Notes: a model not told the origin generated them from the letters alone. A DNA stretch of 64,000 bases from Microglena sp. YARC (GCA_022414725.1 CM039462.1:121078750-121142749), one strand, 5' to 3'; shown: positions 23,165 through 31,391, numbered from the stretch's first letter. Made by a program: numbers and translations.

Positions 23165-26100
23165 CATTTGTCCTATTGCCCTACTGGACTCTGAATGTGC
23201 ATGCAGCTTGATGGAGCCAAGATGGATTTATTATTTTGACGTCCAACACTATGCCTAGCACCACCTAGGGTTTGAGGTATAATACTACGTCAGTCAAACG
23301 ATTGTATGGGATTCAGTTCATCAATGCTCTTTATGTTCATTCCTTCCTGTCACGGTTGGGCAAGTCCCTGTAGCCTAATTGACCCACCCCTGGCCTGTAA
23401 CATACGTACTAGTACTACGTTGTGCCTAGTCACTTCGTCAGATGCTATGATGAGCTGTCATTCAGCCTCAAAGGTCATTGACTCTCCTAGCCCCCACTTT
23501 TTCATGCGTCAGGTTGTCAGATGCTATGACGAGCTGCCATTCAGCCTCAAAGGTCATTGACTCTCCTAGCCACCACTTTTTCATGCATCCGGTTGTCAGA
23601 TGCTATGACGAGCTGCCATTCAGCCTCAAGGGTCACTGTTTCCCCCATCCCCCACTTTTTCATGCGCCAGGTTGTCAGATGCCATGATGAGCTGTCATTG
23701 AGCCTCAAGGGTCATCGATTCTCCTACCCCCCACTTTTTCATGCACCAGGTTGTCAGACGCTATGATGAGCTGTCATTCAGCCTCAAGGGTCACTGATTC
23801 CCCCATTCCCCACTTTTTCATGTGCCAGATTGTCGGATGCTATGATGAGTTATACTGCAAGGTTATTGAATCTCTTGTACCTCGCTACTCATTGTCACAA
23901 AGAGACATAGACAGCCTGTCGCGTGTGATGAAGAGTCAAACCAGTGCCTCTTCAGAAGATAGTACTGCCTGCGTACAGCCTGATTGTAGGGCAGTACTCT
24001 CTGAGGAGGAGTACAAGCGCCTCACGGATTCGGTGGAGGTTTTGTGCGATGTCAGGACATGCTTGAGGGATGGCCTGGGCAGACTTGAGCACGTTTTAAA
24101 GATGGGCATGCTTAGTGACCAGGTAGGAATCATTTTTAAAGGACGGATGGGGAGGGGGGGGGGGGGGGATTGAGGGATGGCCTGGGTAGACTTGAACACG
24201 TTTTAAAGATGGGCATACTTAGTGACCAGGTAGGAATCATTTTTAAAGGACGGACAGATGGGGAGAGGAGGGGGAGGGGGGGGGGGGGGGGGGGGGGGAT
24301 TGAGGGATGGCCTGGGTAGTCTTGAACACGTTTTAAAGATGGGCATGCTTAGTGACCAAGTAGGAATCATTTTTAAAGGACGGATGGGGAGGGGGGGGGG
24401 GGGGGATTGAGGGATGGCCTGGGTAGACTTGAACACGTTTTAAAGATGGGCATACTTAGTGACCAGGTAGGAATCATTTTTAAAGGACGGACGGATGGGG
24501 AGAGGAGGGGGAGGGGGGGGGGGGGATTGAGGGATGGCCTGGGTAGTCTTGAACACGTTTTAAAGATGGGCATGCTTAGTGACCAGGTAGGAATTATTTT
24601 TAAAGGACGGATGGGGAGGGGGGGGGGGGGGGGGGGGGGATTGAGGGATGGCCTAGGTAGACTTGAACACGCTTTTAAATATTGACACGCTTTGTGAGAA
24701 GGCAGGGCTTGTTTGAAAATGCAGATGGGTACAGTGAGGGGGGGAGGGGCAGGGGGGGGGGGGGGGGGGGGGAGGCAGGGGGGAGGGAAGATTGAGGGAT
24801 GGCCTGGGTAGACTTGAACACGTTTTGCAGAGGCAAATGCTTAGTGACAAGGTAGAAATTATTTGAAAATACAGATGGGAAGGGCGAGGAGGTGGGTGAG
24901 GAGGACGGGGTGGGGGAGAGGCAGGGTAGGGGGGACGGAAAGGCACTGGGGCTAGGGCCGGTAGGGATTTAGGGATGGCCTGGGCAGATTTAAACACGTT
25001 TTGCAGAGGGGCATGCTTAGTGACAAGCCAAAAATCACTTTGAGGACAGATAGGGATAGTGATTTTCATTCCATCCCCCATTGTCCCGCCCCCTTCATCC
25101 CCACCCCTCACCCCCTTCATCCCATCCCATCCCTCCCTTCCCCTCCCCTCCCTCCCCTTCCTCCTCCCTTCCCTCCCTCCCCTCCCTCCTCTCCCCTCCC
25201 CTCACCTCACCTCACCTCACCTCACCTCACCCTCACCTCACCTCACCTCACCTTACCTTACCTTACCTTACCTCACCTCATCTCCTCTCCCCTTTCCTCC
25301 CCTCCCCTCCCCTCCCCTCCCCTCCCTTCCCCTCCCCTCCCCTCCTCTCCCTCCCCTCCCCTCCCCTCCCTCCCCTCCCCTCCCCTCCCCTCCCCTCCCC
25401 TCCCCTCCCCCCCTCCCCCCTCCAATTCTGATCCCCTCCTTCTTGATCATCCTCCACCAGAGTCAGCTGTATGTGTGTGCCAGCCTGTACGACGCTGTTG
25501 AGCTTCTCATGAACTGCGAAGTACGCTTGCTTCAGATCAGCAGTACCTTCGGAGCCACCTTGGAGGATTTGGGTTTGAGTTCTGCTCGCCAGGATGGCCG
25601 GGAAGCAGTCTATAACGAAACTCTGAAGACAGCCACCTTGAATGAATGTGCTGAAGAGTCCCTGTTGTTGCATCGTTGCTTGGCATGCGTCGCAGCAGTT
25701 GCTGCTGGATCTGATCTGCATGTTATTTTGGCGTCTAGGTAGGTGAGGGAGGGAAACAGAAGGGTAGTGAGAATGAGTGTGTGTAGTGAGAATGGGTGTG
25801 GGTGGTGAGGATGGGAGAGGATAATTATGAGAGGGGTTATTGAGTATGAGTGTGGGGAGTGAGTATGAGAGGGGTCTGTTATCAGTGCAGAGGCCCAGGC
25901 CTTGCATCGTTGCTTAGCTTGCATTGAAGCAGTTGCTGCCGGATCTGATCTGCAAACAAAAACGTTTGGAGGGGCGTGGTGTTCGGGGGACCCTCCAGTA
26001 CACTGTAGCTGGAAAAGTCACCATAAATCTGATCTGCTTGTTATTGTGGCCTCTTAGTAGGTGAGGGAGGGAGGAAGGAGTGTAATGGGTATGCGTATGT

Positions 26101-26207
26101 GTAGTGAGTATGAGAGGGACGAGGTTCTTCTTTTTACAACAGGATTTACACTCCAGAAAGTTTGTCTCCTTGTGCAAACGAGGGGCTCAGAGTTAGTTTA
26201 TATATTG

Positions 26208-26268
<61 letters not shown>

Positions 26269-27852
26269 TTACATCAGCTAATTAGTTTGACTTTCAGTCT
26301 GTACTAGAAAGAAAGCTTCGTTGTAGCCAACCCCCTCATAATGTTTGAATCCTTGCGCATACGAGCGGCTCAGAGTTAGTTTAGATATTCAGTTAGTTAG
26401 TTAGTTATTTTCTTTAGTCAGTTAGTTAGTTTCTATAGCCAGATATTTAGTTTTTAGCAAACGAGCGGGTCAGAGGAATCAGTAGAACAGGCGTGGCCTC
26501 TCCTACAGTTGTAGGCTTAACGATTAAAATATTTCGAATTTAAATCGGAATGATCAGTATTTGTTGACCTGTAAGTGCTGTAAGTAATTTGTTGTTATCG
26601 CCTCTACCATTAACATATTATGCTCAATTTAAAGTTTAAACCTGTCTGTCAGAGATTTTCTTTTTGAGTACGAGCTGTAGCTTCTAGGCAGCTCCTTGAG
26701 CCAGCCACTGAGCTAACCCCAACAAGTTAAGCAGTTCTGGACAGCTGATTGTGCTTGCTCCAAGGTGCACTAGGTCGCATTTGGTTAGCCTCTATAGCCA
26801 GTCAGAGGGGCTTCCAAGAAGCTGTTGCTTGTAGCTGGCTTTGGATGTAGATGTAGGTAGCTGAGCATGGTGGTGGGTGTGTGGGTGTGGTGGTGGGTGG
26901 GTGTGAAAAAAGGCTATGCTGTCGGTTAGGCATCTTTTAGGACGGCTGGAGATTCCGACACACGACCAATCAAGGCTGCCCCACGACCCCTGTTGTGTAG
27001 AAAAAGGGTAGCGAGCATAAGAGGGGGTAGTAAGTAGGAGAAAGGGTGTTGACATAGTTGTGAGTACGCCCAAATTCAACTTAACTAAAATCAAAACAAA
27101 TCAAGTCAAATCAAATCAAGTGAATAAAATCAAATCAACTGAATAAAATCAAATCAAATCAAGTGAATAAAATCAAATCAACTGAATAAAATAAAAGAAA
27201 ATCAAGTGAATAAAATCAAATCAACTGAATAAAATCAAATCAAATCAAGTGAATTAAATCAAATAATGTAAAATCATGGTCAAGCCTGACCAAAGCAATT
27301 AATTCTATTTTAATGGTGAGGATGGTTGGGAAAACCCCCGGGAAGTTGTGGAGTTGGGTTGTCTTGGGTCAACACTAGCCTGCCTATGACAACGTAATGT
27401 AACGTAATTCAATGCGTACAGGTTGCACCACTTGGTAGAACCTTTGGCAGATGGGACATCTCAAAAGGATTCACTGCCACTTGCATCCCAGGCCATCACC
27501 ATGAGGTACGGGTTATCGTTTTGAGAAACTGAAAATTGAACCTGAATTGGTTAATAAAGACTCCAGCATGAAGCTGGTCATGAACGACAATAAAACGATT
27601 GTTTAAGGTTCAGTGCCTGATTTTTCTTTTTAGCCTTTCCTGTTACGGTTGGGCAGGTCCCTTTTGCCTATTTGGCCTACCTATAGACTGGATGGATGGA
27701 TGGATGGATGGATAGATGGATGGATGGATGGATGGATGGATGGCAGGATGGATGGCAGGATGGATGGATGGATATATGGATGGATGGATGGATGGATGGA
27801 TGGATAGATGAATGGATGGATCGATGGATGGATGGGTGGACGGATGGATGGG

Positions 27853-27883
<31 letters not shown>

Positions 27884-28870
27884 ATGGATGGATGGATGGA
27901 TGGATGGATGGATGGATAGATGAATGGATGTATGGATGGACATATGGATGGATGGATGGATGGATGGATGGATGGATGGATGGCAGGATGGATGGATGGA
28001 TGGATGGGCATATGGATGGATGGATAGATGGATGGATGGATGGTTGGATAGATGAATGGATGTATGGATGGACATATGGATGGATGGATAGATGAATGGA
28101 TAGATGGATGGACATATGGATGGATGGATGGATGGGTAACTGCTATGAACATTGCTCGTGACTTTATTTTTGTGTGGTTTTGGTGATCTTTCTGCGAGAC
28201 CCATTCAAGTTACCTGTTGTATGTTGGTACAGTCCAGGGGTAGGCCAAATAGGCTTAAGAGACTTCCCCAACCGTGACAGAAGGGGCTAAAATAAAAAGG
28301 CACTGATGATTTATGATGGAGGACTTGAGGTGAGGACTTGAGATTATATGAGAATGGCAAATTAAAATTATCACTGTAGCATGAACTTAGGGCCCGATCG
28401 AAAGATTGTTTGGGGTTGAGTTCATAAGTGCTTTGTTTCAGCCCCTCCTAATTCCAAGGTTGGGCAAGTCCATTTAGCCTATCCTGCTACTCCCTGGAAT
28501 GTAACAAACAACACAAAGTGTAGAGAGGGGGACACGGTTTTTCATCCAACTCTGGTCTGCTCACATGTGTCCGATTCCAAGCCCGCCCACGCGATCCCCA
28601 TGGAAGCCACGGAGCATACGAAGTAGAAAATACAGTTCAAAGACTCGTCCAGGTCTAGTGCTATTTAGATCACGTGACTTCATGTTTTTCATCACATTTA
28701 TTTGCATAGTTGGGCAAGTCCCTTCAGCCTATTTGGCTGCCCCTGGATTGTAAAAATACACAAACATACATACAATTTGTTTTGCATACACTTCCAGGTA
28801 TGGCAAGACCAACTCTGTTGTGGCCCAGAGCTTGATTAGACTAAACAAGTCCCTGTATGAGGACTACTGA
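13660..28870 (+). CDS. SET-domain protein (SMYD / SET-TPR-like lysine methyltransferase family), nine exons
   Basis: Exons 13660-13903, 14893-15240, 17015-17111, 18203-18307, 20125-20230, 23829-24122, 25461-25738, 27422-27505 and 28798-28870 join in frame to 543 codons, with GT..AG at every intron. Visible blocks: [16 protein letters not shown] (residues 68-83, start of SET); [27 protein letters not shown] with NHSC at 228-231; [12 protein letters not shown] ending at 265 (substrate-channel Tyr 262); [10 protein letters not shown] at 282-291 (post-SET cysteines). The C-terminal 250 residues are helical, as in SMYD-like proteins. No MYND finger is seen between the SET halves. Known relatives methylate lysine on histones or other proteins; the substrate here is unknown. 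The start ATG at 13660 is the first usable one, and an N-terminal extension from an unseen exon is possible. Introns at almost every junction hold decayed copies of the exon edges. Confidence 0.85.
13904..13975 (+). repeat. Duplicated 3' edge of SET exon 1
   Basis: AGGAGGCAATGGAA..GGTGGGTTAAGTTAACC repeats the end of exon 1 plus the first intron bases. Confidence 0.75.
13980..14140. mobile_element. MITE, ATCATATGAT family (copy 1)
   Basis: ATCATATGATGCCGGTAGTC..GTATGATATCATATGATATC, near-palindromic; shares its core CAGTCTGRCWAGGCTAAAGT with four other copies in the window. Confidence 0.75.
14150..14515. other. SET intron 1 sequence
   Basis: Contains a dispersed block ACTTGAACTTGGTT..GCTCACCGTCTTTGGCA (14410-14470) that recurs at 45725-45785. 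Otherwise G/T-rich with no coding signal. Confidence 0.5.
14516..14605 (+). repeat. Duplicated 5' edge of SET exon 2
   Basis: GAAGACCTGATCATGTTGG.. parallels exon 2 over about 85 bp with roughly 85% identity, including the acceptor-side bases. It lies upstream of the real exon. Confidence 0.85.
14610..14715. repeat. CCACCTCC low-complexity
   Basis: CACCTCCCAC tandem repeats. Confidence 0.85.
14893..15240 (+). CDS. SET gene exon 2
   Basis: Acceptor CACAG, donor TATG|GTGGGT; 348 nt. Encodes [20 protein letters not shown], a variable Gly/Ser-rich insert, and [11 protein letters not shown] 12-nt GTGAGAAGCCAG at 15198-15209 looks like a mini-intron but is in frame and too short to splice, so I read through it. 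Confidence 0.8.
15250..15895 (+). repeat. Tandem decayed copies of SET exon 2 donor edge
   Basis: Copies end near 15342, 15770 and 15880. Each repeats AAAGTGAGAAG..GTGACCGACGTTGTGAC..TTCAACTGCTATG followed by a GT (GTTGGTC, GTGGGTC). A fifth fragment is at 16605-16632 with GTGAGTC. A (GAAAGTGAGAAGGTAGGT)n expansion lies at 15672-15750. Confidence 0.85.
15896..17014. other. SET intron 2, remainder
   Basis: Holds family A fragments (16365-16440 and 16655-16700), TATATCGTAC repeats and two copies of AGCACCTGTTTA.GTACCCTGCTCT at 16867-16955. An open stretch at 16040-16130 has no domain. Confidence 0.45.
17015..17111 (+). CDS. SET gene exon 3 (NHS of the NHSC motif)
   Basis: Acceptor TTCAG, donor CAG|GTTAGTG; 97 nt. 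Encodes [15 protein letters not shown] and [13 protein letters not shown]; the Ser codon is completed by exon 4. NHS(C) binds the methyl donor in SET proteins. Confidence 0.85.
17120..17960. repeat. TTACTG / TTACTGGTTACTC short tandem repeats
   Basis: Starts as (TTACTG)n directly after the exon 3 donor and grades into irregular ACTGGTTACTCTTT units for about 800 bp. Open frames rich in Leu/Tyr are compositional. Confidence 0.92.
17965..18035. mobile_element. MITE, CCACTG family, partial
   Basis: TTTTTTGGCTACGCGTAGTAG and AGCAGCTCCCAGGCAGCTCA match the terminal region of the family described at 39664-39846. Confidence 0.5.
18050..18170. repeat. CCCCAC/CACA low-complexity
   Basis: C-rich and (CA)n tract before the exon 4 acceptor. 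Confidence 0.8.
18203..18307 (+). CDS. SET gene exon 4 (catalytic SET core)
   Basis: Acceptor TTGCAG, donor GAAG|GTAGG; 105 nt. Encodes [20 protein letters not shown] then [14 protein letters not shown], which includes the conserved Gly-Glu and the ISY tyrosine of SET enzymes. Confidence 0.88.
18488..18556 (+). repeat. Duplicated 3' edge of SET exon 4
   Basis: GCTGTGGCACGAATTCATGG.. repeats the last about 55 bp of exon 4 (reads ISYLAR in place of ISYLGR) and ends in GAG where the real exon ends in AAG|GT. Confidence 0.82.
18557..18870. other. GC-rich unclassified segment
   Basis: GCGCGC-rich; minus strand contains AGCTCGAATCC, resembling a polymerase III B box, so a SINE remnant is possible. 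No other signal. Confidence 0.3.
19125..19325. repeat. (CCCT)n array
   Basis: About 190 bp of CCCT/CCCTCCT, with CCATCCAT at its end. Confidence 0.95.
19345..20124 (+). repeat. Tandem copies of the 5' edge of SET exon 5
   Basis: At least nine copies of CTACCAGGCCCCAATTCATG.., each with the acceptor-like CCAG or TCAG. Early ones stop after GCCAGTCCAATG. Later ones (19700-20124) extend through GAGCGCAGAATAGAACACTT to ACAGACTACAC and then pass into CCAACCAACA repeats. Decay increases with distance from the real exon. Confidence 0.88.
20125..20230 (+). CDS. SET gene exon 5 (post-SET cysteines)
   Basis: Acceptor TTATCAG, donor CAG|GTAGGAG; 106 nt. Encodes [19 protein letters not shown] then [16 protein letters not shown]. 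The Cys-x-Cys-x-x-Cys cluster with a fourth ligand from NHSC forms the post-SET zinc site in relatives. It is the only copy with the full open frame and compatible phases at both ends. Confidence 0.85.
20231..21797 (+). repeat. 97-bp tandem array of the exon 5/intron junction (about 16 copies)
   Basis: Each unit contains ACACTTTAGAACAGACTACG, CTTTAGCTGTGCTTGA and GGATGTCATGGAGCAG|GTAAG. Unit starts (TGATAGTGGA) fall at 20531, 20628, 20725, 20822, 20919, 21016, 21113, 21210, 21307 and 21404, exactly 97 bp apart. These ten are nearly identical and carry a stop (TGA) where the real exon has the second Cys codon. Outer copies are more diverged; one near 21610-21690 still reads [10 protein letters not shown]. 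Confidence 0.95.
21847..22046 (-). mobile_element. tRNA-derived SINE with target-site duplication
   Basis: On the minus strand, TGGCTCAATGGCAGAGC (A box, 22031-22015) and GGGCTCAAATCCC (B box, 21993-21981) lie at tRNA spacing. The insert is flanked by TGGGAGAGTACAGA at 21833-21846 and again at 22047-22060, a 14-bp direct repeat. It interrupts the exon 5 copy array. Confidence 0.75.
22047..22150 (+). repeat. Further exon 5 copy beyond the SINE
   Basis: GAATAAAGCACTTGAAAACA.. reads [10 protein letters not shown], keeping the Cys pattern, and ends ATGGACCAG|ATAGG, so its donor is lost. Confidence 0.82.
22320..22540. mobile_element. Two family A copies in opposite orientation
   Basis: CACTCCAGGGGGGGTAGCCA (22333) and TTGGGCAAGTCCCCTTAGTG (22486) are the two strands of the same dispersed sequence, together forming a loose inverted repeat. 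Confidence 0.7.
22540..22765. repeat. TGATGTACAAAGCCATGTGC tandem repeat
   Basis: About ten copies of a 20-bp unit with variants (CATAGCC, TTTAC). Confidence 0.92.
22990..23165. repeat. (GAT)n trinucleotide array
   Basis: About 58 triplets with few interruptions. Open as poly-Asp or poly-Met on plus and poly-Ser on minus; it does not fit the SET-gene phases, so I treat it as intronic. Confidence 0.93.
23255..23405 (+). mobile_element. Dispersed repeat, family A
   Basis: GATTCAGTTCATCAATGCTC..CACGGTTGGGCAAGTCCCTG, the fuller form of the family also seen at 54205-54355. Confidence 0.75.
23430..23828 (+). repeat. 79-bp tandem copies of the 5' edge of SET exon 6
   Basis: Five copies starting near 23437, 23516, 23595, 23674 and 23753 of GTCAGATGCTATGATGAGCT.. 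with an acceptor-side CACTTTTTCATGCGYCAGG. The sixth position (23832) is the real exon. Confidence 0.92.
23829..24122 (+). CDS. SET gene exon 6
   Basis: Acceptor GCCAG, donor CCAG|GTAGG; 294 nt, phase 0 to 0. Encodes [34 protein letters not shown], a Ser/Asp-rich link and [20 protein letters not shown]. Helical C-terminal region; no motif beyond that. Confidence 0.85.
24123..25030 (+). repeat. Tandem copies of the 3' edge of SET exon 6 with poly-G
   Basis: Seven copies, unit about 107-175 bp (near 24172, 24302, 24409, 24529, 24645, 24795, 24970), of GAGGGATGGCCTGGGTAGAC..TTAGTGACCAGGTAGGAAT. Most are joined by runs of 12-22 G that vary in length. Each copy keeps CAG|GTAGG or a close variant. 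The last three are clearly more decayed. Confidence 0.92.
25060..25430. repeat. CCCCT/CCTCA pyrimidine array
   Basis: About 350 bp of CCCCTC, CACCTCAC and CCTTA units, ending about 30 bp before the exon 7 acceptor. Open in all plus frames by composition. Confidence 0.93.
25461..25738 (+). CDS. SET gene exon 7
   Basis: Acceptor CACCAG, donor CTAG|GTAGGTG; 278 nt. Encodes [20 protein letters not shown], then [20 protein letters not shown] and a helical end [16 protein letters not shown]. Predicted helical repeat-like C-terminal domain. Confidence 0.83.
25739..26070 (+). repeat. Decayed copies of the 3' edge of SET exon 7
   Basis: CCTTGCATCGTTGCTTAGCTTGCATTGAAGCAGTTGC at 25896-25935 and AATCTGATCTGCTTGTTATTGTGGC with a GTAGGTGAGGGAGG end at 26025-26066 repeat the donor edge of exon 7. 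Confidence 0.82.
26195..26275. repeat. (GTTA)n microsatellite
   Basis: About 17 copies; a smaller tract follows at 26390-26440. Confidence 0.95.
26652..26845. mobile_element. MITE, CCACTG family (copy)
   Basis: AGCTTCTAGGCAGCTCCTTGAGCC..GCTTGTAGCTGG: inverted ends with the family's conserved subterminal sequence. Confidence 0.7.
27075..27270. repeat. AATCAAATCAAGTGAATAAA tandem repeat
   Basis: About ten short, imperfect copies. Confidence 0.9.
27305..27412 (+). mobile_element. Dispersed repeat, family C
   Basis: GTTGTGGAGTTGGGTTGTCT..AACGTAATGTAACGTAAT resembles copies at 34265-34455 and 42790-42918. Confidence 0.6.
27422..27505 (+). CDS. SET gene exon 8
   Basis: Acceptor GTACAG, donor TGAG|GTACGG; 84 nt, phase 2 to 2. 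Encodes [20 protein letters not shown] then ASQAITM. Confidence 0.78.
27600..27690 (+). mobile_element. Dispersed repeat, family A (short copy)
   Basis: TTACGGTTGGGCAGGTCCC..TATTTGGCCTACCTATAGACTGG. Confidence 0.65.
27690..28137. repeat. (GATG)n array
   Basis: About 450 bp of GGAT units with GGCA and TATG variants; open in all six frames. Confidence 0.97.
28215..28755. mobile_element. Cluster of three family A copies
   Basis: 28220-28300 (minus), 28375-28505 (plus) and 28695-28755 (plus), each with the core TTGGGCAAGTCC and the CTGGANTGTAA end. Confidence 0.75.
28798..28870 (+). CDS. SET gene exon 9 (C-terminus)
   Basis: Acceptor TTCCAG; 73 nt ending TGA. Encodes [20 protein letters not shown] then YEDY-stop. 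A short terminal exon; TTATCCAG follows the stop. Confidence 0.8.
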
Positions 28871-28894
28871 TGTTATCCAGGTAGATACTTAGTC

Positions 28895-29060
28895 CCTTTT
28901 TTAATGAAAGGATTTTCACCCCAAAGGATGGGTCTCCTTGCGCTAGCCCTGGACATCAAGCATTTTGTCGATGTATGCGGCGGAGGCATTCCTAAAGAAG
29001 GAAGTAGGCGCCCTTAGGTCTGCGGGAGATGCTGGCCCACGACCAACTTCACCTGAACCA
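28895..29060 (+). mobile_element. Dispersed repeat, family D
   Basis: TGAAAGGATTTTCACCCC..GGGTCTCC..GGCGCCCTTAGGTCTGCG..CCCACGACCAA. Copies at 29440-29540 and 48010-48200 share these blocks in order. Confidence 0.65.
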
Positions 29061-29067
29061 CGAACCC

Positions 29068-29215
29068 CTACCAGGGTTGTTCAGGACGCTGCTTGCTGCG
29101 TCACAGACGCAACGTCGAAAAATCCATAGCATCTCAGAGGGTTCGTCGCAGACACAGATTTTGAAACTTGCTGTGTCTTGAGAAGCAGATTTGGGGGTCC
29201 CCAGGAGCAGCCCTG
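29068..29215. mobile_element. AGGGTTGTTCAGGA family fragment
   Basis: CAGGGTTGTTCAGGACGC resembles the left end of the element at 54722-54897; GTCGCAGACACAGATTTTGA has a relative at 63895-63985. Confidence 0.45.
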
Positions 29216-29221
29216 GCCCCT

Positions 29222-29300
29222 ACACTGTCCAGTGACTAGGCTGGACAAGTCCATGTATGACAGCATAAGGACAACTGAGGTTGTAGTATCCAGCTTTCTT
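29222..29300 (+). repeat. Decayed copy of SET exon 9
   Basis: GACTAGGCTGGACAAGTCCATGTATGA parallels the end of exon 9 (reads RLDKSMYD), followed by a TATCCAG also present after the real stop. Confidence 0.7.
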
Positions 29301-29434
29301 TGGCCCAGCATGTATTTGTTGTTTGTTTGAAAGGAGTTTTGAAACGTAACGTACTGTATTAAGCACCCCAGGTCAGATGATGAGAAATTGACCACTGCTG
29401 CATGAGTGCTAGACACCAAACTCCAGCTTTCCCT

Positions 29435-29675
29435 TATTGTTTGAAAGGATTTTCACTTAGGTAGGACGCCTTGCACAAACCAGCGACCCAGAGGATTCAG
29501 ATAAATAGGAGATGAAGTTTCTGCAACTGTACGAACTCAGGGCCTCCGTCGGTAAAACAATTGTTTGGTTTTCAGTCCATCAGTGCTGTTTCATTTTAGC
29601 CCCTCTTGTTATCATGGTTGGGCACTTGGGCATGTCTCCTTAGCCTATTTGGCTACCCGTGGGCTATAAAGACAG
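29435..29675 (+). mobile_element. Family D fragment followed by family A
   Basis: GAAAGGATTTTCACTTAGG..CAAACCAGCGACCCAGAGG then GGTTTTCAGTCCATCAGTGC..GGCTACCCGTGGGCTATAA. Confidence 0.65.
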
Positions 29676-29924
29676 CAGGCAGGCAGCCAGGCACCCGTTG
29701 GAAAGGCGGGGTATGACCAACCACCCTTGAGCACCTTATGCCCCCCTTTCTTCTCAAGTTGACAGAATGACACCGATTGGTGGAGAGAGGTACAGATATC
29801 TGTTGACTCAAGGCAGTGTTTACACACGGGGGCTGGGCTATGTCCAGCCTCCAGTCAACTATGAGATTAGGTTACGGGCTTAGGAATGCGGCTATGTACT
29901 TACCTACTAGGTACTTTTCAGGCA

Positions 29925-31135
29925 CTTTTTTCTAGCCCTCAGAATGACATGGGAGTGGAACTAGGGTGTTCCTGTAGTAAATACCAGTCCGTATATGTGA
30001 AGCTTTCCGGAGTGACACAACTGAAGCGACACGGGGAATGGACTGGAGGATTACCATCAAGTCGATACGAGATAGCTAACGGGCAGTAGAGCCCGGCATA
30101 TGAAAGGAGATGGCGGCAGTACATCAGGGTACTGACGCCGCTGGGTGCAAGCCCTATCGGGCAGAAGCAATACAGCGGGTGCAGCCAGGCGGGAAGCCTG
30201 GCGCTCCAGGACACTCTAGCAGGACCGGGAGAACCGGTCAATAACAATATGCTATTGTGGGAGAGATCCACCACACATTATGCCCAGGGCAGAGGGGGGG
30301 GAGGAGGTGTGTGTGTGTGGGGGGGGGGGGGGGGGGGGGGGTCCACCACATGCAGTCTGTGCACCCAGGCCAGCAACTCAGCGAGGACGACATCAATCAA
30401 TTATCACTGAAGGTGGCTGAGTTTGAGGGGGTGGTTGCCAAGGAGGTCAATGTCAGAGGGCGTGAGCAGTGTGTGCAAAGGGAGCGAGCTCAAGTGCGGC
30501 TTGAGGCATCCCTAGTAGATGCGCCAGCATTGTTCTGGAGAATGGTGGTCGATGACTTCACCAACTAAGACCACATGTTGTGAAGGACTGCATTGTGCCC
30601 TTCAGCCATACACACAATAGTGATGATTGAAGACCTGATTATTTAATGCTCGTTTGAAGCTTGGATTGAAGACCTGGTTATTAAATACCTGATTATTGGG
30701 TATTAAAGGTGGGCACATTAGGGGCCAAGTGGCCCTAACCCCCAAGCCCAACCAAACAATGTAACATTGATGATGATGATTTTCTATGCGTCAAACATCC
30801 GCAATGGACTCGAGACCAACCTCAATGGATAGGCCTTTAAAACCCCTGTAATATGAGCATAATTAGACACCATAACACTAAGTGGTGGCTGAAATACTAG
30901 CTGTACAGTGGGTTCCGGAGCCGAGGAGGGGGGGGGGTCTGCTGAAGGGTGCCTCAGCACTTTTTTGGGATGGTGTATTTCACTTTTGTATTGCCCCCCC
31001 CCCTTCAAGGCCCTTGGGACCAACACTTTTTTCTACTGGGGCCAAAACTAAGAAATAAAAACCTGATTCTTCATCCTCTCTATGATATCTACAAAGTTTA
31101 GGGATGGTGTCATTTTGGTTTCCCCCCCCTGTTTC
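29925..31135. mobile_element. Composite dispersed repeat (inverted partner of 12640-13440)
   Basis: Blocks shared, in reverse-complement order: TTTCTAGCCCTCAGAATGAC, CCACACATTATGCCCAGGGC, the TGAGCATAATTAGACACCAT block and family B (30955-31130). A 250-bp unrelated segment (about 30000-30250) splits one block that is continuous at 13110-13200. Confidence 0.7.
30350..30568 (+). CDS. Short charged reading frame, unassigned (72 aa)
   Basis: From an ATG just after a G-run of about 22: MQSVHPGQQLSEDDINQLSL.. rich in Glu/Arg/Val, ending WRMVVDDFTN-stop. Amino-acid use is more gene-like than the surroundings and it could be a terminal exon or gene fragment caught inside the composite repeat. No family recognised, no clear acceptor. 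Confidence 0.35.
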   Translation: MQSVHPGQQLSEDDINQLSLKVAEFEGVVAKEVNVRGREQCVQRERAQVRLEASLVDAPALFWRMVVDDFTN

Positions 31136-31391
31136 TCACTGCGATTCTTTATTTATAGCCAACCAGCTCGGCGGCTTCTTAGGGTAAACCTTAAAACAGG
31201 GGGGCCCGGACATCCCTCTCATCCATCACATATCTAGGGGGGTGACATGGGGTGGCACGGCTGCCTGGAACGGACCCCCGAGTGGTCCTAGGCCCCCAAT
31301 CTGAGCGTGCAAGTCACGTGGTACGAATCACATAATCAGAATCAGATCGGGACCTTGCCAAGGTCCAAGTTGGACGGACCCCCTATAATCA

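Noticed and set aside
22959..23258. Poly-Asp exon [11 protein letters not shown] as part of the SET gene
   Set aside because: No acceptor/donor pair fits the phases; exon 5 joins exon 6 directly in phase 0.
27643..28204. Poly-(PSIH) proteins
   Set aside because: Product of the (GATG)n array; open in all frames.
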